A stretch of DNA of 64,000 nt from the NCBI RefSeq assembly GCF_003054245.1, contig NZ_QBKR01000022.1, positions 1 through 64,000 of the forward strand, in the 5' to 3' direction. Both the position numbers and the translations under genes were made by a program. This document shows, in pieces, positions 17,064 to 26,275 of this stretch. Origin of the DNA: Melghirimyces profundicolus. GTDB taxonomy: Bacteria > Bacillota > Bacilli > Thermoactinomycetales > DSM-45169. The notes beneath the pieces are model-generated. The model was not told the origin of the DNA. It did not search any database and saw only the letters and a list, made by a program, of their open reading frames with translations. Numbering within the stretch: position 1 is the stretch's first letter; each line of letters begins with the position of its first letter.

Positions 17064-17741
17064 TCAGGTCTGTGTCGCCTGTTTTTTCTTGGTCAGACGG
17101 CCGAGGGAGAGAACCCCGGCCACGATCAGCAGGACCAGCCCCCATTGGATGGCGGGTTCCCCCTCGAGAATTTCTTTCAGAAACGGCTCATCCACGATCA
17201 TCTTGGCCGCGGTCCAGGCCAACACGCCGGAGCCGATGTAGATGATGGAGGGATAGCGTTCCATCCACTTGAGGATCATGGTGCTTCCCCAGATAATGAT
17301 GGGCACGCTGATCAGCAATCCGAGAACCACCAGGATGTAATTTCCGTGGGCGGCACCCCCGATGGCCAGGACATTGTCCAGCCCCATGACCGCATCGGCC
17401 ACAACGATGGTCCCGATTGCTCCCCACATGTTGTTGCTGGCTTTGACATCTTCGTGCCCTTTGTCATCCACCAGGAGTTTGTAGGCGATCCAGATCAGGA
17501 TGAGCCCGCCGACCAACAGGAGGCCGGGGATCTTCAACAGCCATACGATTGCCAGAGTGGCCAGGGCCCGGATGACGACAGCGCCCATTGTTCCCCCGAT
17601 GATGACCCACCTTTGCCTTTCCTTGGGCAAATTTCTCGCTGCCATTCCGATGACGATCGCGTTGTCTCCCGCAAGCACCAGATCGATGATGATAATGGAG
17701 ATGAGGGCCTGAAGGAATTCCCATGATAGATACTCTGCCAT
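17064..17741 (-). CDS. TerC-family membrane protein, Mn2+-riboswitch-controlled
   Basis: A 225-residue seven-helix TerC/YkoY/YjbE-type protein. Conserved acidic membrane motifs DLVLAGDNAIVIG (residues 20-32) and ADAVMGLDNVLAIGG (about 114-128) are present. TerC relatives under yybP-ykoY control in Bacillus act in manganese export or metalation of secreted proteins; that role is inferred here from the riboswitch immediately upstream. Single-gene unit with its own promoter, riboswitch and terminator. Confidence 0.92.
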   Translation of the reverse strand: MAEYLSWEFLQALISIIIIDLVLAGDNAIVIGMAARNLPKERQRWVIIGGTMGAVVIRALATLAIVWLLKIPGLLLVGGLILIWIAYKLLVDDKGHEDVKASNNMWGAIGTIVVADAVMGLDNVLAIGGAAHGNYILVVLGLLISVPIIIWGSTMILKWMERYPSIIYIGSGVLAWTAAKMIVDEPFLKEILEGEPAIQWGLVLLIVAGVLSLGRLTKKKQATQT

Positions 17742-17765
17742 GATTCTACCTCACTTTTCAGGTAA

Positions 17766-17895
17766 TATAAAAAGACCTTCACCACAAAGAAACGGTAAAG
17801 GTCTTGCCAACAACACGAAGGTTGCCAACAAAGCCGGGGACGCATCCCGTAATGACGACTTTGTTGTATCAGCTACTCCCCTTTAACAGGAAGAG
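17766..17895 (-). ncRNA. yybP-ykoY manganese riboswitch
   Basis: Read on the minus strand, the leader has the class hallmarks: AAAGGGGAGTAGC, then GTCGTCATTACGGG, CCGGCTTTGTTGGCAACCTTC and GGCAAGACCTTTACCG, ending in a hairpin aagacctt / aaggtctt with TTTTTA (17766-17805). That last hairpin is the expected expression platform: manganese binding should prevent termination and switch on terC. Confidence 0.93.
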
Positions 17896-17917
17896 AATCC
17901 TATTCAATTTCCATTTC

Positions 17918-17946
17918 ATTATACTTGTTGTTTGAGCCTATGTCAA
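17918..17946 (-). promoter_or_regulatory. Promoter of the riboswitch-terC unit
   Basis: On the minus strand TTGACA (17946-17941), 17-base spacer, TATAAT (17923-17918), a consensus sigma-A promoter about 23 bases before the riboswitch core. Confidence 0.88.
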
Positions 17947-17977
17947 ACCCGGTTGGGACAGATTCCCGACCGGGTTT
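17945..17977 (-). terminator. Hairpin after MurF-like paralogue 2, abutting the terC promoter
   Basis: aaacccggt / accgggttt stem directly after the stop at 17982. The T-tract is only GTTT and then becomes the -35 of the terC promoter, so termination may be leaky. Confidence 0.55.
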
Positions 17978-17981
17978 GACA

Positions 17982-19358
17982 CTACTTCTTCAAAAGCTTT
18001 ACGGTTTGCTCCAATTTTGTTTTCCGTGAAGCTTTGAAATAAAGGATCGAGCCTGGAGGGACTTTCTTTTTGATGCGTTTGGCCACTTTTTGAGGTCTGT
18101 TTTGGCAAAAACGAACTTTGTTTCGGGCATAACCGGATTGAATGGCGGCTCTTCCGATCTCTTTTGCTTTTGGACCCACCGTGAAAAGATAATCGGGATT
18201 CAGTTTCGCCACTTTCTTCCCGACCCGCCGGTGTCCCTTTTTGGACAGGCGCCCCAGTTCGGCCATATCTCCCAAAACAGCCACACTGGGTTTTTCCTTT
18301 GCGACTTTTTTCAATACTTTCAGTCCGGCGATCATGGAATTCGGATTGGCGTTATATGCGTCATTGATCAAGAGGCAGTTTTTGATCCCCCGGCTCCGCT
18401 GCAATCTCATTTTCGGGGGTCGGAAACGGCTCAACCCTTTCCGGATCTCCCGCCGCGGGACTCCGAGATGACGGGCCAGAGCAATCGCAGCCAAGGCATT
18501 GTACACATTGTGCTCGCCCCAAAGGGGAATCTCGTACTTCTTTTTTTTGACCCGGAACGACATCCCCTGACGGGTGTATTGAATGTCACCGGCTTGCAGG
18601 TGGGCACGGTTGCGGACACCGTACGTAATGATTTTGCCCCGAAAACGCCGGGTGTTCAGTTTCCGTGTCCCCTTGTCGTCCGCGTTGATGATCAATGTCC
18701 CTCCCGGCCTCACGCCGTCCACCAGTTCCTGTTTTGCCCGGACCACGTTGGAACGCTTTCCTCCCAAGCTTCCAACATGAGCCACCCCGACATTTGTCAC
18801 AATTCCGATGTGGGGTTTTGCCACTTCGCACTGGCGTCGAATGTTTCCCAGACTGGACATTCCCATTTCAAGAATGACCGCTTGATGATCCGGTCGAAGT
18901 CGGATCAGGTTGAAGGGCAGCATGGACGCGACATTATAGTTGGCAATTGTTTTCAAGGTGCGGAAACGGCGGGACAAAACAACGGCTGTCATCTCTTTGG
19001 TGGTGGTTTTCCCGCAGCTTCCGGTGATTCCGATGAAAGCGGCGCGTGAACGGGAACGTTCCCGACGGATCAGATTTCTGACCGAATTCATCACATGATG
19101 GACTGTAATGACCGCGCATGTCCGGGGAACACGATGTTCCAATCCCTTTTTCACCACAACGGCTGTGGTCGGCTTTGGTTGTAACCTTTGAAGTTCCTTT
19201 GCTCCTGTTTGGGTGTTGAGTCGCAAAAAAACAACTCCGTGGTTTGGAAGAGGGGAAGTCCGTTGATACAATCCGTGTTTCAATTTCAGGTTCGGGTTTC
19301 CGCGGACAATCCGCCCACCGATCACACGGGCCAATTTTCCCAATTCGATCGGAAACAA
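17982..19358 (-). CDS. MurF-like Mur ligase, paralogue 2
   Basis: A 458-residue MurF-type ligase, homologous over its whole length to the protein at 15548. P-loop TGSCGKTTTK lies at about residues 112-121; LEMGMSSLGNIRRQCEVAKP, GIVTNVGVAHVGSLGG and LINDAYNANPNSMIAGL are conserved. I chose TTG 19358 because GGAGAGAAG precedes it by 6 bases and the MurF domain starts there; the frame is open to 19448 without support. Strongly basic C-terminal half. The substrate of the pair is unknown. Confidence 0.82.
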   Translation of the reverse strand: MFPIELGKLARVIGGRIVRGNPNLKLKHGLYQRTSPLPNHGVVFLRLNTQTGAKELQRLQPKPTTAVVVKKGLEHRVPRTCAVITVHHVMNSVRNLIRRERSRSRAAFIGITGSCGKTTTKEMTAVVLSRRFRTLKTIANYNVASMLPFNLIRLRPDHQAVILEMGMSSLGNIRRQCEVAKPHIGIVTNVGVAHVGSLGGKRSNVVRAKQELVDGVRPGGTLIINADDKGTRKLNTRRFRGKIITYGVRNRAHLQAGDIQYTRQGMSFRVKKKKYEIPLWGEHNVYNALAAIALARHLGVPRREIRKGLSRFRPPKMRLQRSRGIKNCLLINDAYNANPNSMIAGLKVLKKVAKEKPSVAVLGDMAELGRLSKKGHRRVGKKVAKLNPDYLFTVGPKAKEIGRAAIQSGYARNKVRFCQNRPQKVAKRIKKKVPPGSILYFKASRKTKLEQTVKLLKK

Positions 19359-19474
19359 GGGATCTTCTCTCCTTCCCAGACAGTCTATCTCCCATAGGTT
19401 ATGACACGGTATGAGAGTCTGTTTGGGTGAAGGAACAGAAGGGGGCAAAAGAGGCTCATAGGAAAAAGGGTTGT

Positions 19475-19831
19475 CTAACGTTGGATCGACTTGGATTCGG
19501 ATAAATGGACATGGGCGCCTTGTTTCCGGATGGCTTCATGGATGGAAGCGAGTTGTTGCCAGTGTCGCTCCACCGCGGACCGTCCGTCCGCCGTGATCCG
19601 GATCGTGGTTTGGGGGATCTTTTTTCTCACAAAGTGCTTGTCGATCACCACCAAATTGGCTTTTTCCAACTTGGCCAGGTGACTGGAGAGGTTTCCTTTG
19701 GTCAGTCCGGTCAACTCCTGTAAAAAGAGAAATTCAGCCAGAGTGCAAGCGGACAGGGCGGTCAGGATCGAGAGACGGGCCGGTTCGTGAACCAATTTGT
19801 CCATGCGGGCCAGCTCTTTGTAGGGCAACAT
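19475..19831 (-). CDS. Winged-helix transcriptional regulator (HTH_27-like)
   Basis: A 118-residue regulator of the small ArsR/MarR-like class. LDSL-type opening (MDKLVHEPARLSILTALSAC), the helix-turn-helix LTGLTKGNLSSHLAKLEKAN at about residues 40-60, and the wing KKIPQTTIRITADGRSAVERH. Start ATG 19831 follows GAGAGG; a TTG at 19849 is less likely. It is divergent from the hypothetical gene at 20021 across an AT-rich 190-base region. The ligand cannot be inferred. Confidence 0.8.
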   Translation of the reverse strand: MLPYKELARMDKLVHEPARLSILTALSACTLAEFLFLQELTGLTKGNLSSHLAKLEKANLVVIDKHFVRKKIPQTTIRITADGRSAVERHWQQLASIHEAIRKQGAHVHLSESKSIQR

Positions 19832-20020
19832 GCAAGAATCGCCTCTCAAATATCAATATTTTGCCTCCACCTGTTACTATATATTACTAACTTATTGTTA
19901 TCAATAACCAGTCTGTGATAGAAACTGAATAATTGAAAATCAGAATCCGGATGGTTGCATTTGCCCGCAAAAGAGGAAATGATAAAACCAAGGTACGGAA
20001 CAACAGAGAGGAGGAATCGT

Positions 20021-20383
20021 ATGAAGTTATGGGGCGTTCAGGTGCGGATCCGGGACGGGCAAGGAAACCCGGCATGGCAGCACCCCTTTATCGTGAAAGC
20101 AAAAACGGGGTTTGAGGTGACGGGGAAGGCACAGAAACGGATCGCTGAACGGGCTCCGGTAAACATCGGGCCCGGGAGCTCCGTGGAAATCCACCTCGAA
20201 TGGGAAGAGCCGTTGGCCCACGGCCAGGAGGAGATCATGACCCGAATGGATCAGATCCGGGAAATCACGGAGAAAATGGAGGAATGGGAACGAAAAAAAG
20301 AGCAGGCAGAGCCCTCCGTCCGGCTGGAACTGGAGATGCGGATCCAGCGGGAGCGGGAAAAGCTGAAGCGTTTAATGAAGTGA
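20021..20383 (+). CDS. Hypothetical protein with C-terminal coiled coil
   Basis: A 120-residue protein from ATG 20021 behind GAGAGGAGG. The first 65 residues look like a small beta domain (VQVRIRDGQGNPAWQHPFIVKA is too long to be a motif; it has alternating hydrophobics), and residues 70-120 are a charged, Glu/Arg/Lys heptad-like helix (TRMDQIREITEKMEEWERKK). I do not recognise a family. It has its own terminator and is transcribed away from the winged-helix regulator at 19475, which may control it. Confidence 0.6.
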   Translation: MKLWGVQVRIRDGQGNPAWQHPFIVKAKTGFEVTGKAQKRIAERAPVNIGPGSSVEIHLEWEEPLAHGQEEIMTRMDQIREITEKMEEWERKKEQAEPSVRLELEMRIQREREKLKRLMK

Positions 20384-20389
20384 AACCAA

Positions 20390-20422
20390 AAAAAGGGCCC
20401 CGTCAAGGGCCCTTTCCGTCTT
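20390..20422. terminator. Terminator between the hypothetical gene and the DUF896 gene
   Basis: aaagggccc / gggcccttt hairpin with A-tract on the left and TTTCCGTCTTT on the right; usable by both convergent transcripts. Confidence 0.75.
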
Positions 20423-20458
20423 TCATATTTCGTTCTCCCGGACACTTGTTTATAATGA

Positions 20459-21403
<945 letters not shown>

Positions 21404-21426
21404 TCATGGTTGGAGTGAAGTGAGGC

Positions 21427-22491
21427 ATGAATTGGAAACGTTTTGAGAAACTGACGCAGCTCGCGGGGGTTCCGGGAGCGGAAGAAGAGGTCCGTGAGGC
21501 GTTGAAAAAAGAGATCGGACATTACACGAAGGAGATGGTTCGTGACCGGCTCGGCAGCCTGTTCGGCGTGAAGCGGGGGACGAAAGAGAGCCCGCGGGTG
21601 ATGGTGGCCGGCCACATGGATGAAGTCGGATTCATGGTGACCCGGATCACCGACGATGGTTTTCTTAAATTCCAGACTCTCGGCGGTTGGTGGGGCCAGG
21701 TGATGCTGGCCCAACGAGTGGAAGTAGTGACCCGGACCGGAAAACGGATTCCGGGAGTGATCGGATCGGTGCCGCCCCATCTATTGAAAGAAGAAACCCG
21801 GAGAAAACCGGTGGAGATCGATGACATGTTCATCGATATCGGAGCGGATGACCGGCAAGAGGTGGAAGCCGCCGGGATTCGGCCCGGGGATTCCATTACA
21901 CCCGTCTGCCCACTGGTGGAGATGGAAGGCGGCCGCCGTCTGATGACGAAAGCCGTGGACAACCGGTTCGGGTGCGCAATGGCGCTGGAACTCCTGGAAG
22001 ATCTCTCGGATATGGAGCACCCCAACGTCGTCTACTCAGGCGCCACGGTGCAGGAAGAAGTGGGTCTCCGGGGGGCCGTGACGGCGGCGCAAACCATCGA
22101 GCCCGATGTCTTCTTCGCCGTGGATGCGGGTCCCGCTGGAGACACACCGGGAGTGAAAGACGGCTTCGGCGAACTGGGAAAAGGGGTGGTGATCCGGCTG
22201 TTTGACCGGTCCATGGTGCCGCTTTCCGGCATGCGCCGTTTCCTGGTGGAGACGGCGGAGGAAGAGGGGATCCCGTACCAGTTTTTTGTCTCCCAGGGGG
22301 GAACCGATGCCGGCGCCGTACATAAAACGGGCACCGGAGTCCCGTCCGCGGCCGTGGGCGTCTGCGCCCGCTATATCCATTCCCATGCCGCCGTGGTGGA
22401 CAAAGGGGATATCCGGGCGGTCAAGCGCTTCCTCACCGCGTTGATCCGCCGTCTCGACTCCGATCGGGTGGAACAAATTCTCCGGGGCTGA
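21427..22491 (+). CDS. M42-family metallo-aminopeptidase
   Basis: A 354-residue M42 glutamyl/deblocking aminopeptidase of the tetrahedral TET type. Metal ligands and catalytic residues: His in VAGHMDEVG, Asp in KAVDNRFG, Glu-Glu in VQEEVGLRG, Asp in FAVDAGPAGDTPG and His in RYIHSHAAV, all in the expected order. Cytosolic peptide turnover is the family role. It follows the resolvase gene by 23 bases and ends with its own terminator. Confidence 0.92.
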   Translation: MNWKRFEKLTQLAGVPGAEEEVREALKKEIGHYTKEMVRDRLGSLFGVKRGTKESPRVMVAGHMDEVGFMVTRITDDGFLKFQTLGGWWGQVMLAQRVEVVTRTGKRIPGVIGSVPPHLLKEETRRKPVEIDDMFIDIGADDRQEVEAAGIRPGDSITPVCPLVEMEGGRRLMTKAVDNRFGCAMALELLEDLSDMEHPNVVYSGATVQEEVGLRGAVTAAQTIEPDVFFAVDAGPAGDTPGVKDGFGELGKGVVIRLFDRSMVPLSGMRRFLVETAEEEGIPYQFFVSQGGTDAGAVHKTGTGVPSAAVGVCARYIHSHAAVVDKGDIRAVKRFLTALIRRLDSDRVEQILRG

Positions 22492-22514
22492 TGTGTCAGC
22501 CCCCTCCGGTCAAG

Positions 22515-22541
22515 CCCGGGCTTCATTCCCGGGTTTTTTCA
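22515..22541 (+). terminator. M42 peptidase gene terminator
   Basis: cccggg / cccggg stem with CTTCATT loop then TTTTTTC. Confidence 0.85.
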
Positions 22542-22562
22542 ACTCAAAAAGGGGGAGTTCGT

Positions 22563-23513
22563 TTGACGGAAAAACCCTTGCCCGCCGGTTCGGTCCGGCC
22601 GTGGAAGTTCACCGGGATCCTGGACGGGGTTTTTCGCATCCTCCGCGTCCGGTTATGGAGCGTGTGGGCGATCTGCGCCGCATTTCTCGGTGTCGGAACG
22701 TTCTTTTTCCACTTTTCCCTGGGTCAGGCGGAGACCGCCCAGCCGATGGGAGTCGCGCCGGATCCCTACGCTCCGCCGGAGACTTCCTTGGTCCTCGTCT
22801 TTCTGTCTTTTGTGATTTACGGATTGTCTTTCCTGTTCCTCCATCCTCTCGCTGTCGCTTCGGTCACGGAGGTGGCCCGTCGGCATTTGAGAAGGGGGGA
22901 GGCGACGGGGATTCGGGAGGCCTTTCGCCTGGTGGGACGATACGGGGGATCGGTGCTGATGACGATGATCCTGAAATGGGTGTTGATGATCGCCTGCCTG
23001 GCGGTTCCCGTCCTGATCTTTCTTTTTTCGGGATTGCTGCTGGGGGCGGTCACCGGGGACTGGGCCTCCGCCATGGGGGGGGTGGCGGTATTGGCCGTCC
23101 TGTGTTCCCTGGGCCTGCTTTCGTTTCTGTATTGTCGGCTGTTTCTGGCGGTCCCGGTGATCCTGGAGGAGAATACACCCTACTGGCCCGCCTTGAAGCG
23201 AAGCTGGCAGCTGACCCGCTCCGCCTTCTGGAGAACCTTCGGGCTGTTGCTGGTTCTGGGTCTGATTCTGTATGTGTTCAACCTGGTGCCTTCCCTCCTG
23301 CAGATGTTGCGGCTTCCCCTGGAGTTCTTCCTCCCGCCGGGAACGCGCTGGATCTCCAACCTCCTCCTCTCGGCGATGGTGGCGGCTTTCACCTCCCTGG
23401 TTTATGCGGCCCCTCCCATTTTGGCGGTGGTGTTGTATTATGAGCGCCGTTTCCGCAAAGAAGGATGGGATCTTGCGGCGGAAGCGGAACATCTTCGGCG
23501 GGAAACGGCATGA
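22563..23513 (+). CDS. Multi-pass membrane protein opening the MoxR/DUF58 operon
   Basis: A 316-residue protein from TTG 22563 behind GGGGGAG, with about six membrane segments and a cytoplasmic stretch GEATGIREAFRLVGRYGGS between them, the layout of DUF975/DUF7544-like or glycerophosphodiester-phosphodiesterase membrane-domain proteins. No enzymatic motif is seen. It heads a tight five-gene run with DUF4129, DUF4350, MoxR ATPase and DUF58 proteins and is probably a membrane partner of that system. Confidence 0.75.
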   Translation: MTEKPLPAGSVRPWKFTGILDGVFRILRVRLWSVWAICAAFLGVGTFFFHFSLGQAETAQPMGVAPDPYAPPETSLVLVFLSFVIYGLSFLFLHPLAVASVTEVARRHLRRGEATGIREAFRLVGRYGGSVLMTMILKWVLMIACLAVPVLIFLFSGLLLGAVTGDWASAMGGVAVLAVLCSLGLLSFLYCRLFLAVPVILEENTPYWPALKRSWQLTRSAFWRTFGLLLVLGLILYVFNLVPSLLQMLRLPLEFFLPPGTRWISNLLLSAMVAAFTSLVYAAPPILAVVLYYERRFRKEGWDLAAEAEHLRRETA

Positions 23514-23547
23514 GGCATCCACGCGGGAGAAGGAGGTGGGGCATGGC

Positions 23548-24171
23548 GTGTCGCCGGACTACCGGGAAGCACGAAAACAGTTGTCCGAGATTTTGAAAGA
23601 AGAAAACCGTTCCAAACAAAATTGGTTATTGGACATTGAGCGCCAACTGGATGCCTGGTCCCAGGAGGCCAACCGCTGGCTTTCCCACTGGATGGAAACC
23701 CTCTTCGGAATGGATGTGGACGTGCGGATCGGCTGGCTCCTGCCGTTCCTGCTTGCTCTGATGGGGGGACTGACTTTTTTCTGGCTGCGTCGGCGGGTGC
23801 ATTTCCACCGGACAGTGGAGCAACGTCTATCCGGAACTTCCTCTTTTGAAAAACACCCTTCCTCCCGATGGTGGGACTTGGCGGAAACCTACGCGGAACG
23901 AAGGGAGTACCGGGAAGGAATCCGCTGTCTCTTCCGTTCGGTGCTGGTGTCCCTGAACGAGAGGCGGGTGTTGGTGCAAGGGGATTTTAAGACCAACCGG
24001 GAATACCGGCAGGAAGTGGAGCGGAACCGTTCCGAACTCCTTCCCGCCTTTTCCGCCTTGATCCAGCGGTTTGACCGGGTGTGGTACGGACGGGTGGAAG
24101 CCCGGGAAGAAGATTACACGGAATTCAAAAGGCTCTCCGCCGAGTTGGTGAAAGGGGGTGGAGCCGGGTGA
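23548..24171 (+). CDS. DUF4129 protein
   Basis: A 207-residue protein with one central membrane helix (WLLPFLLALMGGLTFFWL, about residues 62-80) and a C-terminal cytoplasmic DUF4129 domain (DLAETYAERREYREGIRCLF, then TNREYRQEVER, FDRVWYGR). DUF4129 proteins accompany MoxR/DUF58 operons; in several lineages they adjoin a transglutaminase domain, absent here. GTG 23548 is preferred, 12 bases after AGGAGG; GTG 23536 is possible. Its stop overlaps the start of the next gene. Confidence 0.82.
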   Translation: MSPDYREARKQLSEILKEENRSKQNWLLDIERQLDAWSQEANRWLSHWMETLFGMDVDVRIGWLLPFLLALMGGLTFFWLRRRVHFHRTVEQRLSGTSSFEKHPSSRWWDLAETYAERREYREGIRCLFRSVLVSLNERRVLVQGDFKTNREYRQEVERNRSELLPAFSALIQRFDRVWYGRVEAREEDYTEFKRLSAELVKGGGAG

Positions 24172-25373
24172 AAGGAAAGATCCGGCCCTGGCTCTGGGTT
24201 CTGGTTCCGATCCTTCTGATAGCCTGGCTGCTCCCATTCGGATGGAACGCATCCATGGTTCCGTATTCGAGCCTGACTCCCTCCGACCGGGGAGTTTCCG
24301 GGATATACCGCCTCCTGGAGGAACGGGGAGAGCCTGTCGGGCGGTGGGAGGAAGGCTGGGATCATTTGCCGGAAACCCGGGGCCATGTTTTGTGGATCGT
24401 GGAACCTTCCCAACGCTTTTTCTCCCCCGGTGAGATCGACACCCTGAAACAGTGGGTCCGAAACGGGAACACGCTCATCGTCTGGGCCACGTTCGGCCGA
24501 CCTTTATCCGACGGGTTGCATCTGGACGGGTATGAAATCGACCACCGAAAAAAGAAGGTTTCCATGGATCGGTCGGGTTCCGGTTGGAAAAACGAGGTGG
24601 AGACTCTTCATTTTCCCCGGAACCGCCGGCTTTTATCTTCGATGGACGAGGTCTGGAAAGATGATCAAGGCATTCCCCGGATCGGGAAGAGAGGGATCGG
24701 GAAGGGGGCCATCTATTACATCCCCGAACCGGACCTGATCACCAACCGGGGGATCGGCAAGGAAGACAACCTGGCCCTGGCCCTTTATTTTGCCTCCCTC
24801 GCAAAAGGAGATGGGCGAATCTGGTTTGACGAAACCGTCCACGGGATGGAGGCGCCGTCGGCCGGCGGGGCGGGGGAAGAGCGAACGCTGACGACCCTGA
24901 TGTCCCCTTTGCTATGGTGGTTGTTTTTTCAGGGAACCCTTCTGTTTTTCCTCTGGCTCTACCGGAACGGGAAGCGGTTTGGAGCCCCCCGCTGGGAATC
25001 GGTTAAGGAAGAGCGGACCGGGAATGAATACATTCGGGCGATGGCCTCGCTGTACCAATGGGCCGGGGTGGGACAGGAGTCCTTGGCCATCCAGCTGGAG
25101 GGAGTGCTGCGGGAGACCCGGAGCCGGCTCGGACTCGGTTCCCGGAGTCCCCTTTCCAAGGTGCTGGAGCAGACGGAGCGAAGGATGGGATGGGTGGCCG
25201 CTCAGCGGTTCCGGAAATTGATCCGGGAGATTGAAAACCTTCCCGACACGCCAAAAGGAAGCACATTGATCCGGCTCAGCCGGGACTTGCAAAAGTGGAG
25301 AGAGGAGTTGGAAGGATGGAGACCCAAACGATCGACATCAAGGGAATCGGGGAGCTTTCCAACCGGGTTCTGA
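24168..25373 (+). CDS. DUF4350 membrane protein
   Basis: A 401-residue protein: N-terminal signal anchor (LWVLVPILLIAWLLPFGW), extracellular GATase-like DUF4350 domain (SLTPSDRGVSGIYRLLEERG, then FSPGEIDTLKQWVRNGNTLI, and GKGAIYYIPEPDLITN), a second membrane helix near residue 255 (LWWLFFQGTLLFFLWLY) and a cytoplasmic helical tail. GTG 24168 overlaps the DUF4129 stop. A conserved component of MoxR-DUF58 operons; biochemical role unknown. Confidence 0.82.
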   Translation: MKGKIRPWLWVLVPILLIAWLLPFGWNASMVPYSSLTPSDRGVSGIYRLLEERGEPVGRWEEGWDHLPETRGHVLWIVEPSQRFFSPGEIDTLKQWVRNGNTLIVWATFGRPLSDGLHLDGYEIDHRKKKVSMDRSGSGWKNEVETLHFPRNRRLLSSMDEVWKDDQGIPRIGKRGIGKGAIYYIPEPDLITNRGIGKEDNLALALYFASLAKGDGRIWFDETVHGMEAPSAGGAGEERTLTTLMSPLLWWLFFQGTLLFFLWLYRNGKRFGAPRWESVKEERTGNEYIRAMASLYQWAGVGQESLAIQLEGVLRETRSRLGLGSRSPLSKVLEQTERRMGWVAAQRFRKLIREIENLPDTPKGSTLIRLSRDLQKWREELEGWRPKRSTSRESGSFPTGF

Positions 25374-26275
25374 GCACGCTGGAAACGGTGGTCGTCGGCC
25401 AACAAGAGCCACTCCGGCTGTTGTGGGCCACCCTGCTGACCGGTGGCCATGTCCTCCTGGAAGGGGTACCCGGACTCGGAAAAACCTTGATCGTCCGGGC
25501 GCTGGGAGCCGTCATCGATGCTCCCTTCGCCCGGATCCAGTTTACCCCGGACCTGATGCCGGCGGATGTGACGGGAACCAAAATCTTCGATGCGCAAACC
25601 GGACGGTTCTCTTTTAAACGGGGTCCATTATTCACCTCCCTGTTGCTGGCCGATGAAGTGAACCGTACCCCGCCGAAGACCCAGGCCGCCCTCCTGGAGG
25701 CGATGGAAGAGGGACGGGTCACGGTGGACGGGGACGGAATGCCGCTTCCGGAACCTTTTTTTGTGGTGGCGACCCAGAACCCGATGGAGTATGAAGGAAC
25801 CTATCCGTTGCCCGAGGCGCAGCTGGATCGTTTCACCGTCAAACTGACAGTGGATTATCCCGGGGAGGAAGAGGAAGTGGCCGTGCTCAAGGGTCACCGG
25901 ATGACCGAGGGCCGGGAGGCATCCCTCCCCCCCCAGGTGACCACCCACGAAGTGTTGGCCTGCCGCCGGCGGTTGGAAGACGTTCGGGCCGAGGAGTTCG
26001 TCATCCGATACATCACGTCCCTCGTGCGGGCGACACGCCATCATCCGCAGGTGATGCTCGGGGCCAGCCCGCGTGCCGGCATCAGCCTTCTGTCCCTGGG
26101 GCGGGCACTGGCGGCGATGGACGGCCGGAATTACGTCACCCCGGATGATATCAAGAGTGTCATCAAACCGGTGCTCCGGCACCGACTCGTCCCCAAGCCG
26201 GATGTGGAATTGGAGGGATTGAACTCCGATGAACTCATCGAAGAGATCGCCCGTTCGATACCGGTTCCGCGATAA
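25316..26275 (+). CDS. MoxR-family AAA+ ATPase
   Basis: A 319-residue AAA+ ATPase of the MoxR branch. Walker A GVPGLGKT near residue 51, Walker B LLADEVNRTPPKTQAALLEA, sensor 1 ATQNPMEYEGTYPLPEAQLD, and the C-terminal lid. MoxR proteins act as chaperone-like remodelers with their DUF58 (VWA-like) partner, here encoded just downstream with a 47-base overlap. Start ATG 25316 (GAGAGGAGTTGGAAGG upstream) lies inside the end of the DUF4350 gene. Confidence 0.93.
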   Translation: METQTIDIKGIGELSNRVLSTLETVVVGQQEPLRLLWATLLTGGHVLLEGVPGLGKTLIVRALGAVIDAPFARIQFTPDLMPADVTGTKIFDAQTGRFSFKRGPLFTSLLLADEVNRTPPKTQAALLEAMEEGRVTVDGDGMPLPEPFFVVATQNPMEYEGTYPLPEAQLDRFTVKLTVDYPGEEEEVAVLKGHRMTEGREASLPPQVTTHEVLACRRRLEDVRAEEFVIRYITSLVRATRHHPQVMLGASPRAGISLLSLGRALAAMDGRNYVTPDDIKSVIKPVLRHRLVPKPDVELEGLNSDELIEEIARSIPVPR

